This document shows positions 11,193 through 20,709 of a stretch of DNA of 64,000 bases, one piece after another; the stretch's first letter is position 1, and each line of letters begins with the position of its first letter. This DNA comes from Hesseltinella vesiculosa (lineage: Eukaryota; Mucoromycota; Mucoromycetes; Mucorales; Cunninghamellaceae): positions 62,001 to 126,000 of the forward strand of contig MCGT01000027.1 in NCBI GenBank assembly GCA_002104935.1. The letters run 5' to 3'. The notes under the pieces were generated by a model. The model did not search any database and was not told the DNA's origin. It was given only the letters and a program-made list of their open reading frames with translations. Made by a program: the position numbers and the translations under genes.

Positions 11193-11738
11193 ATGAACGG
11201 CACTGCTATTGTACAAGCAGTTGCGTACAGGTCAGTGACTGAAATGACTGAATTCAATTTTTTTATTGAACCTTCTCCATCATACGAGCCTGTTTCTACA
11301 AAGAAAAAAAAAGGAACGAAACGCAAGTACACGAAGCACTCGCAGTTGGACAGATATTCGTTTTTAAACGACCTCCTACATCGGCCTACATGCTCAATTG
11401 CAAAGATATCTAGAGAGCATAGCGTTCATCCACGCACTGGGCAGCGGTGGGTGAAAAAACTGATTGAACCCAGCATCTCTTCCTCAACGTCCACCAAGCC
11501 TACTCTGCCAGTGATCACATGCAAGACTACCACCTTTTCTGCTTTGACAGGTGAAGTGTTGTACCCTCAGCCTTCTGATTGTAATGGTTTTCAAAAAACA
11601 TGGGGCAAAGGGATCACGATTGAGCAATTGGAGGTCAAGTTGAAAAAAATTAAATTATCTGCAAATCAAGATTCAGAATCAAGCCAGATCGTAAATGAAG
11701 TAATAGATAATATGGATAGGTTAAATTTAGCTAACTGA
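11193..11738 (+). CDS. Transposon accessory HTH protein, paralogue of the transposase DNA-binding domain
   Basis: Single exon, 181 residues. ATG 11193 follows a TATA-like stretch near 11181. A Lys/Arg-rich segment (KKKKGTKRKYTKH) precedes a helix-turn-helix with SREHSVHPRTGQRWVKK. That aligns with SREVGINTRTGQGYVRRY of the transposase encoded on the other strand of the same element, including the shared SRE and RTGQ. No DDE core is present. A stand-alone DNA-binding domain could compete with or assist transposase at the ends or minisatellite (inference). The Ser/Thr-rich C-terminal half is unrecognised. Confidence 0.8.
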   Translation: MNGTAIVQAVAYRSVTEMTEFNFFIEPSPSYEPVSTKKKKGTKRKYTKHSQLDRYSFLNDLLHRPTCSIAKISREHSVHPRTGQRWVKKLIEPSISSSTSTKPTLPVITCKTTTFSALTGEVLYPQPSDCNGFQKTWGKGITIEQLEVKLKKIKLSANQDSESSQIVNEVIDNMDRLNLAN

Positions 11739-11911
11739 ATACTGGTCATAAAACTGTATCTACGGTAGCGATGTTTTTTAATACCAAGGGAAATAAAAAT
11801 GCCGTAAACCACGCGGCGGTGATCAGCGTCTTTATTCCGGTTTTTTCATTTATTTGAACGCCAAGTGAACCAAGTGAATAAATTATTTAATGCGAGGTAA
11901 ATGCGAATTCA

Positions 11912-12346
11912 ATGACGGATGTATCGAATATGGCATTCAACACCGACTTTGATAGCTTACTGAACGAAACCCATGATTTTCTCATGGATGTTGAATTTTC
12001 AACACCAACACAGGGTCAAAACACTGCTGCAATTCCAAATACTGATTCAAGGGATGTTCAAACCATGAGAAGCAACACCCTCTTAATCAGATCCATGGAT
12101 GATCTTTTCTTAGCCAGGCCACGATCTAGATTGGACAAATTCACCAAGTTTGGCATTTGGTACATGGCCTTCGTGCGCCATTATTCACAACGCAAGATCA
12201 GGGAAGCAACTGGGATCCCTCGTTCTACTGTGTCTTATTACATCTGTAAATACAAGAAGGCAATCCCATGGGATCTCATCCGTGAAGTGGATCCCCAAAT
12301 ATACCACCACTTGCGTCGTTTGGGCAATGGAAGTAACGATGTTTGA
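11912..12346 (+). CDS. Second transposon accessory HTH protein
   Basis: Single exon, 144 residues, 173 bp after the previous ORF on the same strand. The N-terminal half is acidic and featureless. Near residues 90-125 is a helix-turn-helix-like segment (SQRKIREATGIPRSTVSYYI) with the Arg-Ser-Thr-Val recognition-helix pattern of resolvase/transposase-type HTHs. It is not obviously similar to the transposase HTH, so it would be a second DNA-binding specificity. Function unknown; being intact inside the TIRs suggests it belongs to the element rather than to captured host DNA. Confidence 0.7.
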   Translation: MTDVSNMAFNTDFDSLLNETHDFLMDVEFSTPTQGQNTAAIPNTDSRDVQTMRSNTLLIRSMDDLFLARPRSRLDKFTKFGIWYMAFVRHYSQRKIREATGIPRSTVSYYICKYKKAIPWDLIREVDPQIYHHLRRLGNGSNDV

Positions 12347-12374
12347 AAGGTTCCAATAAAATGACATTTTGCCG

Positions 12375-12485
12375 TCCAAATTCCCAGTACAAAGATGCAA
12401 ATTTTGGCGCAACTCCGCTACAATGTCACACGTCATCCAATTACTCCAGTGCTCTCCAACCTGACCAAATTCCAACAGCTCCCTT
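12375..12485 (-). repeat. Inverted single copy of the minisatellite junction block
   Basis: On the minus strand this stretch reads as a diverged version of the block found near 10640-10740: the GGTTGGAGAGCACTGG core, then ttggatgacg, tgtgacattgt and cgccaaaatttgc. It therefore faces the main array from the right subterminal region. Confidence 0.8.
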
Positions 12486-12534
12486 TCTATATCTCGTCTT
12501 TTTTTTCTTGCAATTCACCTACTGCAATGATAAA

Positions 12535-12698
12535 ATCTGATTTGCGTGCACTAGATTAACTTTCGCGTGAACTCGGTTTTACTTTCGCGCGCACTTGAAA
12601 ATAATTTAGCGGTTCGCCCGATTGGTTTGCCTGCTAAAAAAATCCATTCACGGCTCAACTAAAAACCTGATTCCCGCCAAATGATGGTGGAAATCCGG
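12535..12698 (-). repeat. Right terminal inverted repeat
   Basis: Reverse complement of 8455-8618, ending GGTGGAAATCCGG and followed by TA at 12699-12700. Confidence 0.9.
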
Positions 12699-12700
12699 TA

Positions 12701-13075
12701 ACAAGGAAAAAAATAAGCTGAGCAAATAAAAAAGCCACACAACTCAAACAATTGGTCGGATGACTGTTTTTTTTCAACTTCGTACAATACTGTGTTTCCA
12801 AAAAAAAAAGTCGCAAAGCAAGAAAAAAGTCAGCTACGAAAAAGGAAAATGAAGTGGTTAGTTTAGCAAAAGCTAGGCATCTTTTTATTTTTTTCCACTC
12901 ACCCTTAGAAAAATTGAATTTGGCATCTTCTTTTTTGCTACTTACAGCCAGACAAGACGTTCAAAGAACTAACAGGTCATTTTGCCTGAGTGGATGCGAA
13001 GTCTGATCAGATTACTGCACAGTTGCTTTTTTTTGACTTACAGCTTATACGTCGTACAGGTTTTTGATACCTGGA
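12701..13075 (-). other. Fanzor 3' flank; possible guide-RNA region
   Basis: A 375-bp A/T-rich stretch between the transposon end and the Fanzor stop codon, without a gene. Known Fanzors take their guide RNA from sequence overlapping or just after the 3' end of the ORF (family knowledge). I cannot delimit an RNA from sequence alone. Confidence 0.3.
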
Positions 13076-16000
13076 TTATGTGGGGGTTGGTTGGTTCGGT
13101 TGCGCGTCTGGTGGCGAGGTTGTGGAAGGGTCGGCCTGCTCTTGGTCTTGGGGGGTGAAAACAAGAGGCTTCACACCAAGAGCAGCAAAATGGGAGAGCG
13201 CATGGATGTTTCGGGAGGCGTTGCAATCTCGTTGCCACACAGTGCTACATGTTTCGCAACATTGCACTGCATGCAACTTTGATTCGCCACCATCCACCGT
13301 CACGTTGGTCAAAGTCTTCTTCCCACATTTGCTGCAAACTTTGGACGAAAAGGCTTCGTCTGCATCGACCACCAAAATGGGGAATTGCCGCTGGGCCAAT
13401 CGAACCACTTTTTTGAAGCGATTTGCGAGACCAAGTGGCTTTTTGTTGAAGCGTCGCCTGCCAAATTTTCCATCACCAATGCACAGAAGGGGTATCTGGG
13501 TGGATGGTTGGAAAGGCAGAGGACGCCACTTTCCATTTCTTGTCTCGCTGAATAAAAAAGAAGTCAGTTTTTTTTTGTTGGTTTTGATTTTGACATTGCC
13601 TTGGCTGAAGAGGGGAGGGATGGGCATGCTGACGCCGACGACTCTTAAAACTGCCATCTTCATTTAGCCGGCTCATGTATGTGTCGTGGCTGTTGTAGTT
13701 GGAGGCATGGGATCCGTACTTGCGACCACCGTCGACAAATATCTTGACCAGGTCGTGGTTAACGAGCTGCGCGCCCCTGTAGTTCAAGAAACGGAGCTGC
13801 TGAATGTCTTGGCCATAAAATAAGAGCAAGCGATCCAAATGGCGTAGCTTTTCAGTGATGTAGGCAGTGATGTTTTGGCGCACTGATGTTTTTGGCGATC
13901 CAAAGGACGACTCAATTTCAGTGATGCCGTGCTGCTGCTTCCAGGCTTTGATATTTGCGACGGTTTTTCGATAGCCAGCTTTGACATAATATTCAGCACT
14001 GGAAAAGCGGCGGATCTGATGCCTTGGGTTCGGCGGTGTGGCTAGCAATGGTTCATCTGGAAGGTCCGCTGGGGAGAGGTAAGCACGGGGATCGGAGGAG
14101 TTTGATGCTACAAAGATGTCGGTGACGCCAGGATCTATACCCCAAACGTCCATTTGCTGCATGGCCACAGGGCTAATGTCGGTCAGTCGAAGTGGTTGGC
14201 CGATCGATGCACCAGACATCTTTTTGAATGGAACGCAAACGGAATAGCCATCAGTATACAGCTGATTGAGGAAGATTCCGCGACTAGAAAATGAAAAGTG
14301 AGATATCTTTTTCCGGCAATGCCCTCACCTTTTTTTTTTTATCTCTTTGTTTCCCACTTACCCACTATGGATCCTTTTCAAGTTCAGGATCTTGAAATTG
14401 TCATGCACTTGCCCAGCAACTGGGCGAATCGCTTGAGGTACGGCGTAGTGTTCTAATCCGAAATGGCGCATGATTTCACCAAGAGAATCATGGGAGACTT
14501 GAATGAATTTTCGGGTGAGAGACGGTGTGGGAAGGACCGAGAAAAGACGCACTTTTGGTGACACAAGGTATGCTTCGGATGAGAATGTGCCAGCAGCAAG
14601 AGCTCGTTGCGTTTCGGCCACAAGCGTGGTCACTTGTTGGCGGGATTGCTGAGAAAAGACACGAGGCAGTCGTTCAATGTCCACTGGAGTGTTGTTGTTG
14701 ATGGATTTGGATATACCACGGACGAGCTTTGACCGCTGGTGATGGTTCAGATAACTCCAGTCATGCATTCCAGAGAGCTGGTGATGTGTCCAATTCCAAT
14801 GAACGGAGGTTTGTGGCGCCGGTGCGGTGTGTTGATCTTCATTTAGGCGCTCCAAGCTGCACAAGACATCAAATAGAATCTTGATAAACAGGTGCGGATA
14901 CCGGGTGATCGTTGTCGTTGTGATAGACACAGATGGAGGAACCTGGCTACGAATAGCGTTGTCAGTTGAGAGAGATGGATCAGCTAGCGGAGGCAAGGTA
15001 TAAGGGCCAGTAGCAACATCAAGGCGCGAGATGCCAAGGGTTGAGATAGTGTCGATGGACATGGCTGTGGCTGTGCTGACCGAGAGGTTGTCAACCTCTT
15101 CTTGGTTGTCCTCGTCGTCTTGGTTGTCCTCATCCGCGTCTTGCTGTGTCAAGGGTCCTTCTTGTTCAATACGAATGGCGAGTTGTGTCCATCTGTCCCA
15201 AGTCTCGTCTATCAATTCGTTCAAAGCAGTGTCGACCTTGGCATCCACCATAGCATGGTCGATAGAATCTTCAACATTGATCGTCGGCCAAACTGGTTCA
15301 AAGTCTTGGTTTTGTGCACACGTGTCAAACACGAAATCCGCAAGGGCTCCAACTTGAAAGCGATTAAGTTCCTATTTGGAAAAAAAAAAAAAGGTGAGCT
15401 GTTAATGGTGGAGGTTTTTTTGAGTTACTTACTGGAATAGAACGAGCAAGGCGAGCTTGCAAATAACCAATGTAGGCTTGGTCGAAGCCCTCGACCACGT
15501 GATTCACCATGCTGGAGGCGTACGTGCGGGCCGTGGAAGTTAAAATCTTGGAAAAGCCAATAGGGCGTTTCCCTCGCACAGTAGACGGGACCAGTGGACA
15601 GTGGACATTAGGATGCTGAATCAGAAATGTGGCAAACGATTCTTCAATGTGTTGACGGACCTCTTCAGTAAAGAGTGAGTTGTTCGACCAAGATCGGCCA
15701 ATGACAAGCTGAAACACACCATTGACAAACCGATAGTCCAGGAACACTAGAGGGATATCCAGGCCATTGGTGAGGCGGGAGTTGAAGTAATCCAGGATAA
15801 ACAGGTGACTGCAAATCAACACACGACGATTAAAATCAACAACTGCTTGAAGGCCACCCATAAGAATTTCTTTCTCGGCATTGCGTAGCGATTTCAATAA
15901 TGGGTACAGTCCATGCTTGATCGTGAGTGTCTTGGTCTTCTTTCCACCAAGCAATTGGTTCCCTTGTGCACGTTGAGAGGGTATGCGGTAGGGACATAGG

Positions 16001-16384
16001 CGACTTGATGATCTTGAATGGGTCAATGACGATTCTATGTTTCCATTCTTTATGCAAGTTGGGCAGGGACGTCGAGATCGTCGCTGTCGATCGATGGCAA
16101 GGCTACGCTCATCTCTCCCGGTACGCTTTTCTGCTTTTTCATCAGCATTCTGTCTTCTTTTTGTTACATTCCTTGTTTTGTTTCGTCTTTGTCGCTTGAC
16201 AGGGCCTGATGAGAAAAGTGATTAGATAACGGCGCTATCGAAAAGACAATTCATATGTATCATGCTTGGTCATACGTGACGTAGAAGGGCCAGCTTCTTC
16301 TTCAATTGGCACTAACTGAGTTCTATCCGACTCCACCTCGGGCGTATTTTGTCTTCTTTTTCTACCCTGCTTGGTACGGGCCAT
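13076..16384 (-). CDS. Fanzor (eukaryotic TnpB/IS605 OrfB-like) RNA-guided nuclease
   Basis: Exons on the minus strand: 16276-16384, 15433-16205, 14362-15371, 14283 down to about 13652, and about 13599-13076. The first three junctions keep frame with GT-AG borders. The protein is about 1,015 residues: a basic start (KQGRKRRQ, possible nuclear signal), a C-x2-C zinc-knuckle-like stretch (CPTC ... RLCP) in exon 2, an acidic linker, then a split RuvC core. RuvC-I is WGIDPGVTDIF (Asp near 681). VDADEAF may carry the Glu. The zinc ribbon is CSKCG ... CCETC and RuvC-III is RDCNASRNI. Fungal Fanzors cut DNA guided by RNA. The exon 4/5 join needs a 1-nt frame change; a 52-bp intron (13600-13651) would do it but has a weak donor, so a frameshift is possible. 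Confidence 0.85.
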
Positions 16385-17267
16385 TTTTCGTGATGAAGGA
16401 AAACAAGAAGAAAGAACAAAAAAAAAAGGTGAAACGCGAGTTACATTTTCACTCCGCCATTTCCCCACTCCATTGATCTTGAAAAAAAAAAAAAGTCAGA
16501 ATTTCACATTCCGATGTCTGCTCGAATCTCTGTGATCAGACTAGCTGAATCATAGCTATCGTGTACGTTTGTATTAACTAATGGTCTTGGTTAAAACCAC
16601 TAATGATTCAAACATTGTGATCCAAGAACTATCTTGGGAGCACGAATAGGAAAAAAACGCCCTCTGATCGTACTCCACTTTTTTTCAGTGTTGGCCATGT
16701 CATATTTTGATTGGCTAGAAATATTAACATCACTGATGAGATTCCAAAAGCAGAACGACATGCGACTTTTAGAATGCGACAGCATTTGCTGAAAACACTA
16801 TAACTTTCCAACTAAACTACACCACCTATTGATATGAAATAAACTACTACATCATAATGCTGATCAATAAGGCTTTCTAATGATGTATACCACGCTTATA
16901 TTCAATGATGAGATGACGAGTACCCGGCGCGTTCGTAAAAAAATATTGAACGTCCGGCCAAGAGCCACTGTAACGGAACCGGTGTTTGTCTGGGTAAACT
17001 TATAGCTGGACTTGTTAAAAAAAGAAAAAGGAAACAGTATAGAAAAACCTTTATTGGGTGTGAGTGCACTATTATGGGTTAACGAAGTAAACTTACCACT
17101 ATGAGCAAGTGGTTTTGTATACGTGCAATGAGAGAGAAAAAAAAAGGAAAAGAGGAAAAGAAAAAGAAGAAAGAGGTAGGGAAAAAAATATACAATAAGA
17201 AAACGAAGAAAGGAGGGGCAATGTCAATTCTTAACACCGGTACAGTACCTACCGGCACCGGTACAAA
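16385..17267. other. Fanzor upstream region, no supported gene
   Basis: Contains short minus-strand open frames around 16600-16811 that I do not recognise and a purine-rich stretch at 17125-17215. Just before the third SSD1-like copy there is a cluster of CCGGTAC/GTACCGG-type motifs (17235-17262). Confidence 0.4.
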
Positions 17268-19890
17268 AATATCTCAGTCTCCCTGGACTTCCCGTTACCA
17301 TTTTTACTAAAAAGTTGATACCCCACCCTTTTTGTATGTTCGAATGATGGATAAAGCTGATAATACTGTTAAAGAGCACAATGGTTTTTAATCTTTGCTT
17401 TGGAAGAAGATGCAAAGGAAAAGCACCTCTCTTTTCTGACACGGTGAATGGTGGGGAAGGTTCGCTCCCAGCTCTACACTAACTAACCAAGAGGTCTGTG
17501 CTTTTAACCATGGCCATTGTCATCCTATTGTACTTGTCTGCAAAATTCGGGAAGACTCGATTATTTTGGACCAAACCTCTGATTTTTAGCCAAAAAGGCA
17601 ACGGGAGGCTGGAGGGTTGGTTCCCTTTGCTTTTGGTAAAAAAAAGATGCTATAAATCAGTTTTGGACGATGTAATTGATGTAAACTTTTGCATGGGTGC
17701 ATGGCCTCATAAAGGGCATGGATGGTGGAAAAATCGGGCCATTCAGTGGAGGTCACCCAGCCAACTTATTGCGTCCTTGTTTCGAGGCGTCCGATTCCTC
17801 AGCTAAAAAAAAACGATGAAAAAAAAAAAAGATCCCCAGCCAACGATGGGCATTTCAAATCCCGATCCGATCGCCTGCCGCCTTTCTTCCCACCTTTTTT
17901 TATGCGCCCTTTGGCGCCCAGCTTTCTTTTCCTTGGTCCCTTGCTCTCTTTCCTATACGCATGTCTTTTGGCGAAGAAACTAGAGAGAAGCATGTAAGTG
18001 AGATAAGATAAGAAACACAAAAAGCCATTCAAAGCAATATTTAGTGTACTTCTTTTTTTTTTTTTTTTTTTCAAACGTTAGTCATTTTCAAATCGAAAGA
18101 GTAAGATCGGATAAGATGCTTGCCACAGAACAAAGCTGCAGGTTGCTTACTATTTGCTCATTTTATTCTAGGAAACATGGACGACAATTTGCGTAGGCTA
18201 GGTCCTGAACCTACTCATCCTCCACACAACATGGAGCCTTCTCATTCAGATTCTGCCCATGGTCATCCCTTCCGTCATAGCCCATTCCCCCAGCTCACCC
18301 TCCATAGACGCTTCGTCGCTGCAAGCCCAGCGATCCCTCTCCTTCGTTGATAGTCATGGCCATGTTGACATGCCCTCGCGCCAATACCGACCTCCATCTC
18401 GACCTCCTAGCCAAGTGATCGCACAGAATGAGCGCACGCTTCGCCACCAAAAGCGTCGACCTGACCAAAAACAGCACTCGCGGCTGCACCCTGACAACCA
18501 CTGCTCACTCGGATAGCGCCATCAGTTTGAGAGGTTTATGGGCCGTGACAAAGTGGAAAAGGCACTGGCCCAAGGCGAACTGTACCAAGGCTAGCTGCGG
18601 ATCAATGCCAAGAAGCCCATCGGCAGCTTTGTGACCTGCGATGCTCTCGACAGTGACGTTTTTGTGTGCAATGCTCGTACCCACAATCGCGCTCTGGAAG
18701 GCGACCTGGTGGCCATACAACTCCTGGATGTTAATCAAGTATGGAAACAATGCACCGATCGCGATGTACGTCATCGAGAAAAGCAGCAGCAAGACCACAA
18801 CCATGAACCCGCCACGGCTTCTGACAACAACGACGACAACAGCTAAGCCGCCGACAAGTATTTAGATAAAGAAGACATGAAGCCAAAGTATGCTGCCAAG
18901 GTCGTTTACATCTTGGACCGTGCTGGCAGTCGAAGCTTTTCTGGGTAAGTGGGCAAAAAGAGGCATATCTTTTTTTTTCCTGCCAGCCTGTGAATGACCG
19001 CATCTCCACATACTGGTTCAAGCCGATGGACAAGCGCGTGCCTCTGATAATGATCAAGCCTGAAGACTTGCCTAGAGAATTGATAACGGACCTATCAAGC
19101 TACAGGGACTCAATCGTCGAGGTACAAAAAGGCGAGGCAGCGACATGATGAACCGTGTTGACACATGCTTCTGTTTGGTCCCGTTAGACAGCGATCCTTC
19201 ATTGGCCCATCCATTCTTTGCTTCCTTTTGGCAGATTTCTGCAGGTCATTAGGCCCGTTGGCGATCGACAGACCGAGCAGCATGCCTTGCTTACTGAGCA
19301 CAACATATTTGACGTGCCTTTTGATGACTTCCATGACGCTCGAAAGTTCGCGCTTATTCACTAGGAAAAATACGCCAGGCCCGTTGGTTTTTCAAGCGCC
19401 GTCCGTCTGCCTCTTTTTGACGGTACATTCGTGCCACAAAATCGACCCCTCGTTTCGCTTTTTGATTTACCGGTATTTGTTTGAATTCATCTCGTTATGT
19501 GAACCTCGTACGTAACCTTGACCGCCTTTTTGAAAGACACGTTCCTTTGTTTTTTTATTTGTTGCTTCACAATACGCCTCCTGCGACGACGTTTTGGCCG
19601 CCTTCATCCAGTCCCATGATGTCCTCGTGTCCCGGATTTGCTGAAGACTTGATCAAAACCCCATTCACAGTGGCTGTGCCGACCGTCACATGCACCTTCC
19701 CATCTCTACAGCGGAGATGTCCTTGTGAGAGTGTCAGGAATCCCTTGTCAGCCCCGATCTGCACTTGTCCCAGCCAAATCAGCAAAAACGTGGAACCGCA
19801 CCTGACATGGTGCGACACGCTTGTTGGCAAATCCTGTGCTACCAGCACTAGGTGGCCTCAATCGCAGGGTGTCGTTCAGCTAGATTGAAA
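17268..19890 (+). repeat. Copy C of the SSD1-like repeat unit
   Basis: Begins with a match to arm A at about 605 (ctccctgga.ttcccgtta) and follows it, with more base changes than A and B show to each other, through the upstream region and the gene relic to about 19.89 kb. It lacks the equivalent of 1-604 and keeps about 370 bp of coding sequence that copy A lost after 1895. Confidence 0.85.
18177..19890 (+). pseudogene. SSD1/DIS3-like gene relic, copy C (longest)
   Basis: ATG at 18177 in the same context as copies A and B. The chain of segments is the fullest of the three: QRSLSFVDSHGHVD, then GELYQG, then VTCDALDSDVFVCNA and NRALEGDLVAIQLLDV (18635-18730). Next comes AKVVYILDRAGSRSFSG with an intron after it (acceptor near 18985), then STYWFKPMDKRVPL, and VIGPVGDRQ-type sequence near 19240. 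These are SSD1-type cold-shock/OB signatures ahead of the RNB catalytic domain, which is not seen. A TAG interrupts the frame near 18594, another stop follows near 18843, and there are frameshifts. Confidence 0.75.
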
Positions 19891-19959
19891 ACAGAAAAAA
19901 AGGTTGGCTCTGCAAAACAGCAGGGCGTTGGAGAATGACCGCTGCTCTTTGGCTGATGG

Positions 19960-20270
19960 GGGGGGGGTTTGGCTGGGGAAATGGAGATCCTAAAGCGCGA
20001 TTGAGATCACGTTGGCTGGGCAACTTCCACCGATTGACCTGATTTGTTCAGTGTCAATGGCTTTCATAAGAGACCGCTCCTATGTTGAATTTCGCATCGA
20101 TCAAATCACTCAAAAGCAAATGATTGCAATTTCCTTTTTTTAAAATGAGCCAAGGCAACCCCCTTGGGACCTGAACAATCTTAGGCTGGGCAAAAAAAAA
20201 AATATAAAAAATCAATTCATCCCAGATTTTACACACTGATAATACATGATGAGGGAAGGTCATGACTGAA
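19960..20270 (-). repeat. Diverged inverted relic of the repeat upstream region
   Basis: The stretch from ttggctgggcaacttccaccgattgac to attttacacactgata resembles, with many changes, the arm B sequence at about 6183-6415. It is only moderately similar, so this is an older copy without the coding part. The rest of 19891-20709 holds no supported gene. Confidence 0.55.
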
Positions 20271-20709
20271 AGGACAGGGCCTACTGACATCGTGTTGCAG
20301 AATTAGAGAGGAGGAAAACAAGGTGCAGCTAGTAAAACGCTGCAGCCAGGCGTAGATTTGGCCAAGAGTCCAATTTTTTTTTTGTGAAAAATAGCACCTT
20401 TTGTGTGCCACAGGAGATGCCACTGGCTTGTGCTCACAGAGGCAGCAATAACATGGACCGATGCTAACCAAGACGATCCTCTCCCCAAAGTCAGAGGATA
20501 GAAATCCCGTCTAGCATCATTCATAGGAACAGGTCGCCCTGCCAAGCTGATCTCACCCTTGATAGCAAAATGTCGTTATCCTCGTCGACCATGCTCACAG
20601 GAACAGAACCCAACTTGCAATCGGAATCACTCATAGGATGATGGATTTGGATGAGGTATTCAAGATGCAATTTATTTTTTTATGCCAGTTTTCAGTGCCA
20701 AGTCGGTGG

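Larger units (their letters stand above)
8455..12698 (-). mobile_element. Complete Tc1/mariner-type DNA transposon with three ORFs
   Basis: The element begins CCGGATTTCCACC at 8455 and ends with its reverse complement at 12698. TA lies directly outside both ends (8453-8454 and 12699-12700), the usual target duplication of Tc1/mariner/IS630 elements. Terminal inverted repeats run about 160 bp, with few mismatches in the outer 120 bp. Inside are a spliced DD34E transposase on the minus strand, two small helix-turn-helix ORFs on the plus strand, and a 35-bp minisatellite between the divergent genes. All ORFs are intact, so recent activity is plausible (inference). Confidence 0.93.
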
